Below, in pieces: positions 1-5,701 of a stretch of 6,331 bases of DNA. Position 1 is the first letter of the stretch. Each line of letters starts with the position of its first letter. The DNA is from an uncultured Oscillospiraceae bacterium (GTDB lineage: Bacteria > Bacillota_A > Clostridia > Oscillospirales > Oscillospiraceae), in NCBI GenBank assembly GCA_934589325.1, contig CAKTNU010000113.1, positions 1-6,331 on the forward strand, given 5' to 3'. A program made the position numbers and the translations under genes. The notes beneath the pieces were generated by a model. The model ran no database searches. It was given only the letters and a program-made list of their open reading frames with translations, and was not told the DNA's origin.

Positions 1-744
1 CTCCTTGTCTATGCAGGGGATGCACTTCTGGGTCTGGGAAATGATATGCAGGCCCATCTTGCTGCACAGCCAGCCGTTCTGGTTCCACATGTAGGACGGA
101 ACATACTTGCCGCTCTCGACAAGTTCCTTCATCTCGTCGGACGGAGTTTCATTGTAGCAGCCAATGGTTTTATTGAACTCCTCGACCGTAAGCCCCGCGC
201 CGTGGCCTTCCGCAAGTGCGATGCCGTAGTCCTCGACATTATAGGAGCTGCTGCCGACTATCTTGGTTATCTTATGAGAGGAGCCTGCAAGGTTTGTGAC
301 CATAGTGCCCCAATAGAGGTCACAGTAACCGACGCCGGTAAGCGTGCAGTTGCCCTCCTTGGCCAGCTTATCAAGCTTTGCAGTGAGCGCCGGGGAGGAA
401 TTCCACGGGTAAAGCGCTTCCTCGCAGGTGGTTATTGCGTTGACACCATGCTTTGCGCAGATGGTGAAGATGTCCTCAAGCTCCGCAACGGTGCTGCGGG
501 TGGCAATAATGCAGACGTCGGGCTTCAGCTCACCGATGCGTTTATCCGCATCAAGCGAATTTTCGACCGTCACACCGACGGAGGGATAGCCATTGCCGAT
601 TATTTCGGAGACGTCCTTGCCGATATGATTCTTGTTGCGGCAGAATGCACCGACCAGCTCGCCGCCGTGCTCGAGCACGTAGCGCATCAGATAGCGGCTC
701 ATCTTGCCGGCTCCGTACTGTACTACTCTGACCTTGCGTTCCAT
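1..744 (-). CDS. NAD(P)-dependent DapB-like amino acid dehydrogenase, 2,4-diaminopentanoate dehydrogenase-like (3' end outside window)
   Basis: An open frame of 248 codons runs without a stop to the window edge, so the C-terminus is missing; family members are about 330-360 residues. The start is ATG 742-744 with AGGAGG at 753-758, 8 bases away. The N-terminus MERKVRVVQYGAGKMSRY is a Rossmann strand and glycine-rich loop (G11-A-G13-K-M15), followed by a VGAF strand near residue 31, a PDVCIIATRST strand near 75-84 and an ITTCEEALYP segment at 104-113. This arrangement resembles the DapB/2,4-diaminopentanoate dehydrogenase (Ord) group, which oxidatively deaminates diamino acids in ornithine or lysine fermentation in the cytoplasm. 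The substrate cannot be read from the sequence; other amine dehydrogenases or reductases of the same fold are possible. The gene lies just downstream of a MerR regulator and has its own promoter with a 19-bp spacer. The gene call is firm, the substrate assignment weak. Confidence 0.8.
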   Translation of the reverse strand, partial: MERKVRVVQYGAGKMSRYLMRYVLEHGGELVGAFCRNKNHIGKDVSEIIGNGYPSVGVTVENSLDADKRIGELKPDVCIIATRSTVAELEDIFTICAKHGVNAITTCEEALYPWNSSPALTAKLDKLAKEGNCTLTGVGYCDLYWGTMVTNLAGSSHKITKIVGSSSYNVEDYGIALAEGHGAGLTVEEFNKTIGCYNETPSDEMKELVESGKYVPSYMWNQNGWLCSKMGLHIISQTQKCIPCIDKE

Positions 745-785
745 AAAATTAGCCTCCTTAATTTTTGTTTCTGAAAATCATTGCA

Positions 786-804
786 GGTTATTTATTTAAC
801 AACC
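786..804. promoter_or_regulatory. 19-bp imperfect palindrome in the 5' leader of the dehydrogenase gene
   Basis: The minus strand reads GGTTGTTAAATAAATAACC, in which GGTTGTT and AATAACC pair at 6 of 7 positions around a 5-base centre. It lies about 12 bp downstream of the -10 box, so roughly +7 to +25 of the transcript, and upstream of the ribosome binding site. This is a typical place for a repressor operator; it could also form a weak leader hairpin. No binding protein can be named. Confidence 0.35.
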
Positions 805-816
805 TCTTTGATTGTC

Positions 817-847
817 ATTATAAGGCTTATAGTATGTGCAAAGTCAA
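817..847 (-). promoter_or_regulatory. Promoter of the DapB-like dehydrogenase gene, long-spacer (MerR-type)
   Basis: On the minus strand TTGACT (842-847) and a perfect TATAAT (817-822) are separated by 19 bp, two more than the sigma-A optimum. An imperfect dyad GCACATA-C-TATAAGC (825-839) is centred on base 832, the exact middle of the spacer; 5 of 7 arm positions pair. Long 19-20 bp spacers with a central dyad are the known hallmark of promoters activated by MerR-family proteins through DNA distortion. The neighbouring upstream gene encodes such a protein. The promoter boxes are seen directly; MerR control is inferred. Confidence 0.7.
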
Positions 848-890
848 GTATTTTGTATAAAAATTTTTGCTGCCGCGGTGTCGGCCGGAT

Positions 891-1697
891 CTATTTGAAC
901 TTTATCGGTATCTGCGTCTTGTAAAACATCTGTCTACGGTCAAATTCCAGCACCGGAAAGTCGATTATCACCTCGCAGAGATAGTCCCCTACTATCTCAC
1001 AGCCATGTGCGTTTATGTATTCCATAAGGCGGCGGACATTTTCCGCCTCGCGGGAAAATTCATCCGAACAGAGGCAGATATACGACGCAGCAGGCAGCAG
1101 CTCACAGCCGTCGCCCGCGCTGTCATCGTCGACAAACACGAACACCTCGTCGGAATACATCTCCCCCGCTTCAAGCCGCTCACGCCGTATCACAGTGCCG
1201 ATATTGCTGAAATACGACATGGGCATATTGTTGTTCACCAGATGCCGCTTCAGCTGGCGGAGCATATATTCATAGCCGACCTCGTCCTGCTCAAAGTAGT
1301 TCATACCGCAGGAGTAGCGAAAAATGTGCCGTTCCGGGATAAATTCGAGGAATATTTCCCCGTTTCTGGGCATTGATTCATGGCGTTTGAAGTTTTGCAG
1401 CGTGCGCATTATCGCCATACGCGAGCGGCGCAACTGCTCGATGCGCGCATCCACGCTCTCCGCCTGCTCAAGCAGCAGGTGCCTCAGCGCCTCGCCGTCG
1501 CTGTTTTCAAGAAATGTGCGTATCTGGCGCAGGGTCATGCCATAGACCTTCATATTCTGTATCAGGTCGAGCCGCGCCGACTGCGTTATGTGATAGTATC
1601 TGTAGCCCGTGTCGGAATCGGTGTACTGCGGCTTCAGAAGTCCTTCACGGTCATAGAGCCTGAGCGTCTGCTCGGAGACATGGTTCAGCTCTGCCAT
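891..1697 (-). CDS. MerR-family transcriptional regulator with GyrI/BmrR-like effector domain; original start blocked by an amber codon
   Basis: The DNA-binding winged helix is clear: VSEQTLRLYDREGLLKP (7-23) and GYRYY (31-35), then a dimerising helix (about 70-105) and a C-terminal domain (about 115-268). The latter ends in YLCEVIIDFPV (239-249), like the ligand-binding GyrI/BmrR fold in which a glutamate in the pocket recognises ligands. Such proteins activate promoters with long spacers on binding a drug or metabolite. The frame ends in TAG (891-893). The start given, ATG 1695-1697, cuts off the usual first strand of the winged helix. That missing segment, QRLTIGQ, is encoded in frame just upstream, behind ATG 1725-1727 with an ideal AGGAGG at 1735-1740, but codon 3 of that longer frame is TAG (1719-1721). 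The gene may therefore be a recent pseudogene, or be expressed by reinitiation at the ATG used here. The family assignment is firm; whether it is functional is uncertain. Confidence 0.8.
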   Translation of the reverse strand: MAELNHVSEQTLRLYDREGLLKPQYTDSDTGYRYYHITQSARLDLIQNMKVYGMTLRQIRTFLENSDGEALRHLLLEQAESVDARIEQLRRSRMAIMRTLQNFKRHESMPRNGEIFLEFIPERHIFRYSCGMNYFEQDEVGYEYMLRQLKRHLVNNNMPMSYFSNIGTVIRRERLEAGEMYSDEVFVFVDDDSAGDGCELLPAASYICLCSDEFSREAENVRRLMEYINAHGCEIVGDYLCEVIIDFPVLEFDRRQMFYKTQIPIKFK

Positions 1698-1718
1698 CTG
1701 CCCTATCGTAAGTCTCTG

Positions 1719-1742
1719 CTAGTCCATAAACCTTCCTCCTTC
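1719..1742 (-). promoter_or_regulatory. Ribosome binding site and two-codon open frame (ATG-GAC-TAG) ahead of the MerR gene
   Basis: On the minus strand GAAGGAGGAAGG (1731-1742) lies 7 bases (counted from AGGAGG) before ATG 1725-1727, which is followed by GAC and then TAG at 1719-1721. The frame is the same as that of the MerR protein and the codons after the TAG restore the normal MerR N-terminus. The next in-frame ATG (1695-1697) is 21 bases beyond the TAG and has only a weak GGG upstream. The site explains why the annotated MerR start is atypical. Confidence 0.75.
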
Positions 1743-1759
1743 TATAAGGTTTTTTCTAT

Positions 1760-1788
1760 ATTATACCGTTGTCCGCATCCATCCGCAA
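1760..1788 (-). promoter_or_regulatory. Promoter of the MerR-family gene
   Basis: TTGCGG (1783-1788) and a perfect TATAAT (1760-1765) on the minus strand are separated by 17 bp. The start of transcription would fall about 25 bases before the strong ribosome binding site. The spacer and -35 region contain two direct TGCGGA copies 10 bp apart (one helical turn), a possible regulator contact site. It lies just downstream of the ABC transporter stop, so the MerR gene can be transcribed independently. Confidence 0.65.
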
Positions 1789-1830
1789 GCGAAAATATCA
1801 AGTGCCCGCTCAGCATTTTGCACGGTGCCC

Positions 1831-3579
1831 TTACTGCGAGATCGTAAAGAGCGAATAGAAATATCCCTTCTGCGCGATCAGCTCATCAAAGGTCCCGGTC
1901 TCAATGACAGAGCCGTTTTTCAATGCGACAATGCCGTCATATTGCCGCAGCAGTCCGCCGTCGAGCGCATGCGTGACAACGATACTTGTAATGCCGTCGA
2001 GTCCCAGTATCGCACTTGACACCTGATAGGCTGTTTCCGCATCCAGGGCTGCGGTGGCTTCATCGACAAGCAGCACCCGCGACTTTTTTAGCAGGCTCCG
2101 CGCAATGGATATTCTCTGCTTTTCGCCGCCCGACAGTCCGCTGCCGTTTTCCCCGCAGAGATACTCCTCACCGCGAGCCTCTATCAGCTTTGACAGGCCT
2201 GACAGCCTGATGGCTCTGTCGACCTCCGGTGCCGGGAACTCGCGGAACATCGTAATATTGTCACGTATGGATGCATTGAAAACAAAGACATTCTGCTGGA
2301 TCATCGAGACGATATCATACAGTGACTCGCTGCTGATATTTTTTATTTCATGCCCGTCGTAGCAAATTTCTCCCGAATAGTTTCCGTGGCCGGCCATGAG
2401 GAGATTCAGCAGCGTGGATTTTCCGCTGCCCGATGCACCGACGACGGCGTATTTTTTGCCTGCCTCAAATACGGTATTCACCCCGTGCAGGATCTCCCTC
2501 CCCTCTTCATAGCCGAAGCTGACGTTTTTCACCGTGATGCCTTCATCCAGCCGGTTCGGAATATGGATGCCTTCGTCGCGGACATTATCCTCCAGAGCGG
2601 CGGCAAGCTTATCTATAAGCGCGGCCGCCGCCTTCCTCGATGCAAGCTGCTCCGGCAGCTCCCGTATCGGCATGATGACATTTCCGGTCAGATCGATAAA
2701 AACTATCAGTATGCCGGGTGTGATCCCGCGTCCTGCCAGCGCAAGCCACGCGCCGACCAGAAAGGTTCCGAGCTGCGCCGTTATGCCGGCTACACCCGCC
2801 AGGCCGCTGATCACCGTTGCCAGCCTCCGCTTGCTGCACTTGGCTCGCTCCACAGCGGCGTTGCTCTCAGCAAATAAATCAAAGATCGCATCCTCCGCCT
2901 TAAAGCTCTTGATGACCGAGAACCCGCTCAGGCTGTCTTTCAGAGCAGCGGTCAGATCGCTGTTGGCCTCCGATATCCTCCGCTCCGCCTTTTCTATGCG
3001 GTTTCCCGTGATGTAGGATGCAGCGATCGGCAGCACAAAAAACGCGCAGGCAACAACGGTCATTATCGGGCTGTATGCTATCATCATTGTCAATGCGCCA
3101 AGCAGCTTGACGGTGTTTGCCAAGATGTCGAACCACGTCTCAAGATACGCTTTTTCGATGACGGCCGCGTCATTTGAAAAGGCCGATATGTAATTTGATG
3201 TGTTTTCGATGCTGAAGGTTGAAATGCTTTTTTTCGTGAGCTTGCCGAATGTATAGTCCTTATACTGCCGCATTGCCTTTTCCATAAAATGCGGCTTTGA
3301 AAAATAGCTCACAGCTTTCAGGACGACAATGGATACAACTATGCCCGCAACATACAAAGCCAAAGCCGGCAATTCCGCAGCTCCTCGGACACCGGATACC
3401 AGATCTATCAGCTGCTGCATTACCCATGCTATCCAGAGGTTGAGGGCGGCAATAAGCAGCGAGGAAAGCAGTGCAAACAGGAAGGCTGCATGATTATTTT
3501 TATAAAACTGTGCCGTATATTCTCTGCGGACAGTCCCCTTTTCACTGCTCGTCTTTGACCATCCTCCACAATTCCGCAA
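1831..3579 (-). CDS. ABC exporter half-transporter (fused membrane and ATPase domains)
   Basis: This is a type IV ABC exporter half-molecule, expected to work as a dimer in the cytoplasmic membrane; the exported substrate is unknown. With the start used here (582 residues) the membrane domain covers about 25-300, with hydrophobic segments near 32-55, 70-90, 158-190 and 267-300. The ATPase domain covers about 347-582: Walker A GASGSGKST (381-389), Q-loop MIQQNVFVFN (426-435), signature LSGGEKQR (482-489), Walker B VLLVDEA (502-508) with catalytic Glu507, ALD D-loop and His537 in VVTHA. All ATPase motifs are intact. The start is uncertain: TTG 3577-3579 has GAGG/AGGAGG just ahead, but ATG 3595-3597, ATG 3607-3609 and TTG 3613-3615 are also in frame. 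Related proteins appear to begin near the REYTAQFY segment, where only GTC codons are found. The gene overlaps the end of the HTH-TPR regulator by about 38 bp, so the two are very probably co-transcribed and translationally coupled. Confidence 0.9.
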   Translation of the reverse strand: MRNCGGWSKTSSEKGTVRREYTAQFYKNNHAAFLFALLSSLLIAALNLWIAWVMQQLIDLVSGVRGAAELPALALYVAGIVVSIVVLKAVSYFSKPHFMEKAMRQYKDYTFGKLTKKSISTFSIENTSNYISAFSNDAAVIEKAYLETWFDILANTVKLLGALTMMIAYSPIMTVVACAFFVLPIAASYITGNRIEKAERRISEANSDLTAALKDSLSGFSVIKSFKAEDAIFDLFAESNAAVERAKCSKRRLATVISGLAGVAGITAQLGTFLVGAWLALAGRGITPGILIVFIDLTGNVIMPIRELPEQLASRKAAAALIDKLAAALEDNVRDEGIHIPNRLDEGITVKNVSFGYEEGREILHGVNTVFEAGKKYAVVGASGSGKSTLLNLLMAGHGNYSGEICYDGHEIKNISSESLYDIVSMIQQNVFVFNASIRDNITMFREFPAPEVDRAIRLSGLSKLIEARGEEYLCGENGSGLSGGEKQRISIARSLLKKSRVLLVDEATAALDAETAYQVSSAILGLDGITSIVVTHALDGGLLRQYDGIVALKNGSVIETGTFDELIAQKGYFYSLFTISQ

Positions 3580-4618
3580 GCTCCTCCTCTTCGGCATTCG
3601 CCACCGCATTGTCAACGCCGATCATTGCAGTGGCGCCGAAATCGTCAAATGCTGTCGCGTGTGTCGGGCAGGAAACAAACCTGATGCCGGAGACGTCATA
3701 GTCGGGCGCCTCATCAAAGTGCCGTGCTATGTCTTTTGCCCGGCGCAGACTGTTTACCGCCTCATCCTTTCTGTTGAGCGCCAGCAGAACGTCTGCGCGT
3801 ATCACCAGGATGGCTGCCTCGCTCTTGTCCATGTAGCTTCGTTTTCCGGGGCGTCTCAGGCCCGGGTAAAAAGCGAGTGCCCAGTCCACAACGGCTAAAG
3901 CATTGTGATAGCCCTTGGCCTTGCAGTAAACATTGATATATCCCAGCACGATCTGCATCTGCGTGACGGAGAGATCGACCAGCGCCATTGACAGATACGG
4001 CAGCGCGCTCTCCATGTCATTGCAGTCGGCCGCCAAGGTCTGTCCGATGAGCGCATGATTGAGCCTGCACGGATTGTTGCGCTTCAATATTTCCAGTCCC
4101 TCATCGTATTCGCCGAGCGCAAGGTGTATTTCAGCCATTACATTGCGGATCGATATCTCGCTTATATCCGGGTCTGTATTCTGGTCTATCAGTCTGCACG
4201 CATGGCGGTACAGCTCAAGCGCCCTTCTTGAGTACGCTGTTTCCTTCCGGCAAAGCCCCCGCACGCGATATATCCTTGCTCCGTAATAGACGATATCAAA
4301 GCAGTTGGGATAGCGCTGCAGAGCTTTCTCAATATCCGGGATCGCATCTTCGCTGTCCCTGTCGTGGACGTATTGCTTCAGCCTTTCGATCGTACTTTCC
4401 TTGTCGTTATTTCTGAACTCATAACCTATCAGCGCGTCGATCGACACTGCAAAGAGATCTGCCATTTCCGCGATAAGGCCCAATTCCGGCGTCGCCGCGC
4501 CGCGCTCCCATTTTGAGACCGAAGCGAAGGTAACGCCGAGTGCTTCTGCCAGCTGCTCCTGCGTCATGGAGTGCTCCTTTCGCAGCCTGCTTATGTTTGC
4601 GGGAAGTGATAGTTTCAT
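3542..4618 (-). CDS. XRE-family HTH regulator with TPR-like C-terminal sensor region
   Basis: The 358-residue protein has an N-terminal HTH_3 (Cro/C1-type) domain at about 7-64, with MTQEQLAEALGVTFASVSKW (18-37) covering the two helices and turn. It is followed by a long, mostly helical region (about 75-300) of TPR-like helix pairs such as AEIHLALGEYDEGLEILKR (162-180), a run at 233-250 and one at 273-296. A C-terminal segment around FDDFGATAM (324-332) looks like a family-specific cap. HTH-TPR regulators of Firmicutes (RRNPP group and relatives) sense peptides or small ligands, but no cognate peptide gene was found here, so the ligand is unknown. GGAGG (4628-4632) lies 9 bases before ATG 4616-4618. 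The 3' end overlaps the ABC exporter, which is its likely target and partner. It probably controls its own promoter through the palindromes just upstream. Confidence 0.85.
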   Translation of the reverse strand: MKLSLPANISRLRKEHSMTQEQLAEALGVTFASVSKWERGAATPELGLIAEMADLFAVSIDALIGYEFRNNDKESTIERLKQYVHDRDSEDAIPDIEKALQRYPNCFDIVYYGARIYRVRGLCRKETAYSRRALELYRHACRLIDQNTDPDISEISIRNVMAEIHLALGEYDEGLEILKRNNPCRLNHALIGQTLAADCNDMESALPYLSMALVDLSVTQMQIVLGYINVYCKAKGYHNALAVVDWALAFYPGLRRPGKRSYMDKSEAAILVIRADVLLALNRKDEAVNSLRRAKDIARHFDEAPDYDVSGIRFVSCPTHATAFDDFGATAMIGVDNAVANAEEEELAELWRMVKDEQ

Positions 4619-4650
4619 TTTCTTCTGCCTCCGTTTTTATTGACATACTC

Positions 4651-4679
4651 ATTGTATCACGGATCCGCGGATATAAAAG
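4651..4679 (-). promoter_or_regulatory. Probable promoter of the HTH-TPR regulator / ABC exporter operon, with palindromic operator
   Basis: The minus strand has TACAAT (4651-4656) as a good -10 box, 32 bases before the start codon. At 17 bp spacing the -35 would be CTTTTA (4674-4679), which is poor, so an activator may be needed. The spacer holds a perfect 10-bp palindrome ATCCGCGGAT (4663-4672), well placed for an autoregulating HTH dimer. The palindrome and the -10 are seen; the role is inferred. Confidence 0.45.
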
Positions 4680-4710
4680 GCATCGCAGGTATAGATAGTT
4701 CAGTATTTTT

Positions 4711-4725
4711 TAAACCTATGGTTTA
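4711..4725. repeat. Perfect inverted repeat upstream of the HTH-TPR regulator, possible operator
   Basis: TAAACC-TAT-GGTTTA pairs perfectly over 6 bp with a 3-base centre. It lies about 32 bp upstream of the proposed -35 and downstream of the GntR terminator. On neither strand is it followed directly by a T-run, so it is not an intrinsic terminator. A protein-binding site, for example for an activator compensating the weak -35, is the best guess. Confidence 0.4.
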
Positions 4726-4741
4726 GTCGGAGCTTTCTTAT

Positions 4742-4774
4742 ATAAAAAACCGCCGCAGGACTTCCCTGCGGCGG
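4742..4774 (-). terminator. Intrinsic terminator of the GntR-family gene
   Basis: CCGCCGCAGG (4750-4759) and CCTGCGGCGG (4765-4774) form a perfect 10-bp GC-rich stem with a 5-base loop. On the minus strand it is followed by six T residues (4744-4749) and TATA. It begins 22 bases past the GntR stop codon, so it ends that transcript and separates it from the HTH-TPR/ABC operon. Confidence 0.93.
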
Positions 4775-4796
4775 CATATCTGGCTATTCGGTTTAT

Positions 4797-5582
4797 TTAT
4801 TCATCGTGCTCGTCGGATGTAAGGATGCTGTGCAGCATCCTGTATGTCGGCGGGCAGGGGCGCCCCTCGGCGTCTACAAGATTCAGCTCGCGTATGCGGC
4901 TCTCAAGGACCGCACGGCCGCTTTTCAGATGAGCATACATCATATGCTCAGCCATAAAGGAGTCGTGTGCTTTTATTGCGTTCAGTATCCCGTCGTGCAC
5001 TATCACCCCGGCCTTGCCATCCTTGCCTATGGCACGAGAGGTAGCGATTATATCGCGGAAAATAAAGCCCATCGCCCCGGCAATAAACATCATCATCGTG
5101 CTGCCGGAAGCATTTATTATGTTCATATGGATCTGATAGTCCGCCTCGTGGCGCTCCTCGGAGCTCAGCTTAGTGTCGTTCGTGCGCTCATACAGCGCAT
5201 CAAGCTCTGCTATCTTTTCGTCCGTAATATTCAGCGCCGCCATTGATGCCGCCGAGGTCTCAAGCGCTATGCGGCAGTCATACGCGTCCAGTATATCAAC
5301 ATCATACATGTTCATGAATCGCAGGAACACCGCGCTCATGTCCTCTACATCAGGCCGGATTATGAACGCGCCGCTGCCCACCACGGTATTTATCAGCTTG
5401 CGCTCGTTGAGTATCTTCATCGCCTCACGCAGGATAGAGCGGCTGACGCAGTACCGCTCGCACAGCGCCTGCTCCGCCGGGAGCTTTTTGTCAAACTCGC
5501 CGTTGAGGAGATCCGTCTCTATGGCATCCGCTACAGTCTCATACAAATAGGCCTTCTTACCAGTGCCGTTCTTGCTTTCCAT
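4797..5582 (-). CDS. GntR-family transcriptional regulator, FadR subfamily with FCD domain
   Basis: The 261-residue protein has an N-terminal winged helix (about 11-76): LPAEQALCERYCVSRSILRE (34-53) and the wing GSGAFI (69-74). The C-terminal FCD helical ligand-binding domain spans about 95-235. The usual FCD metal/ligand residues are all present in the D-xxx-H...H...H pattern: Asp148, His152, His196 and His218 (in MYAHL). Family members bind organic acids such as lactate, gluconate or acyl-CoA and usually repress adjacent catabolic genes. ATG 5580-5582 follows GGAG (5593-5596) at 10 bases; an ATG at 5596-5598 is out of frame. The gene is 119 bp downstream of the PduL-like gene, has its own consensus promoter and its own terminator, so it is monocistronic or partly read through from pduL. 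The effector and targets are not known. Confidence 0.9.
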   Translation of the reverse strand: MESKNGTGKKAYLYETVADAIETDLLNGEFDKKLPAEQALCERYCVSRSILREAMKILNERKLINTVVGSGAFIIRPDVEDMSAVFLRFMNMYDVDILDAYDCRIALETSAASMAALNITDEKIAELDALYERTNDTKLSSEERHEADYQIHMNIINASGSTMMMFIAGAMGFIFRDIIATSRAIGKDGKAGVIVHDGILNAIKAHDSFMAEHMMYAHLKSGRAVLESRIRELNLVDAEGRPCPPTYRMLHSILTSDEHDE

Positions 5583-5622
5583 ATATAATATTCTCCATGA
5601 ATCGTGATTTTTTTACTCGACC

Positions 5623-5651
5623 ATTATATCACCCGGCACCGGCAGGGTCAA
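5623..5651 (-). promoter_or_regulatory. Near-consensus promoter of the GntR-family gene
   Basis: TTGACC (5646-5651) and a perfect TATAAT (5623-5628) are separated by the optimal 17 bp on the minus strand. Overlapping the boxes, TGACCC-N10-GGGTGA (5629-5650) is an imperfect inverted repeat, and a tandem CCGGCA-CCGGCA lies at its centre on the plus strand. These could be a repressor site for autoregulation by the GntR protein. Confidence 0.8.
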
Positions 5652-5661
5652 CCCAAACGCA

Positions 5662-5696
5662 AAATTCAAGGCGGGCAGATCGTCCGCCTTGAATTT
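5662..5696 (-). terminator. Hairpin terminator downstream of the PduL-like gene
   Basis: AAATTCAAGGCGG and CCGCCTTGAATTT form a perfect 13-bp stem with a 9-base loop, beginning 5 bases after the stop codon of the PduL-like gene on the minus strand. The descending arm itself ends in AATTTT but there is no long T-run after it (TTTTGCGTTT), so termination may be incomplete; it may also protect the 3' end of the mRNA. Confidence 0.75.
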
Positions 5697-5701
5697 CAGC
5701 A

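Noticed and set aside
46..774. Plus-strand open frame of 242 codons opposite the dehydrogenase gene
   Set aside because: The minus strand encodes a clear Rossmann-type dehydrogenase with a good ribosome binding site; the plus frame has no recognisable domain and even runs across the minus-strand promoter-proximal leader.
859..890. Intrinsic terminator for the MerR gene
   Set aside because: GCCG/CGGC gives only a 4-bp stem with a 6-base loop before AGCAAAAATTTTT; too weak to call.
1719..1721. TAG read as glutamine through an alternative genetic code
   Set aside because: The same gene uses TAG as its terminator at 891-893, directly after a normal C-terminus, and the other genes here end in TAA or TGA without internal TAG codons.
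867..1847. Plus-strand open frames opposite the MerR gene (867-1376 and 1380-1847)
   Set aside because: They mirror a gene with unmistakable MerR motifs and carry no recognisable domains or ribosome binding sites.
4657..4683. Tiny minus-strand open frame (MPFISADP) as a signalling peptide for the HTH-TPR regulator
   Set aside because: It has no ribosome binding site, no secretion signal, and lies on top of the proposed promoter.
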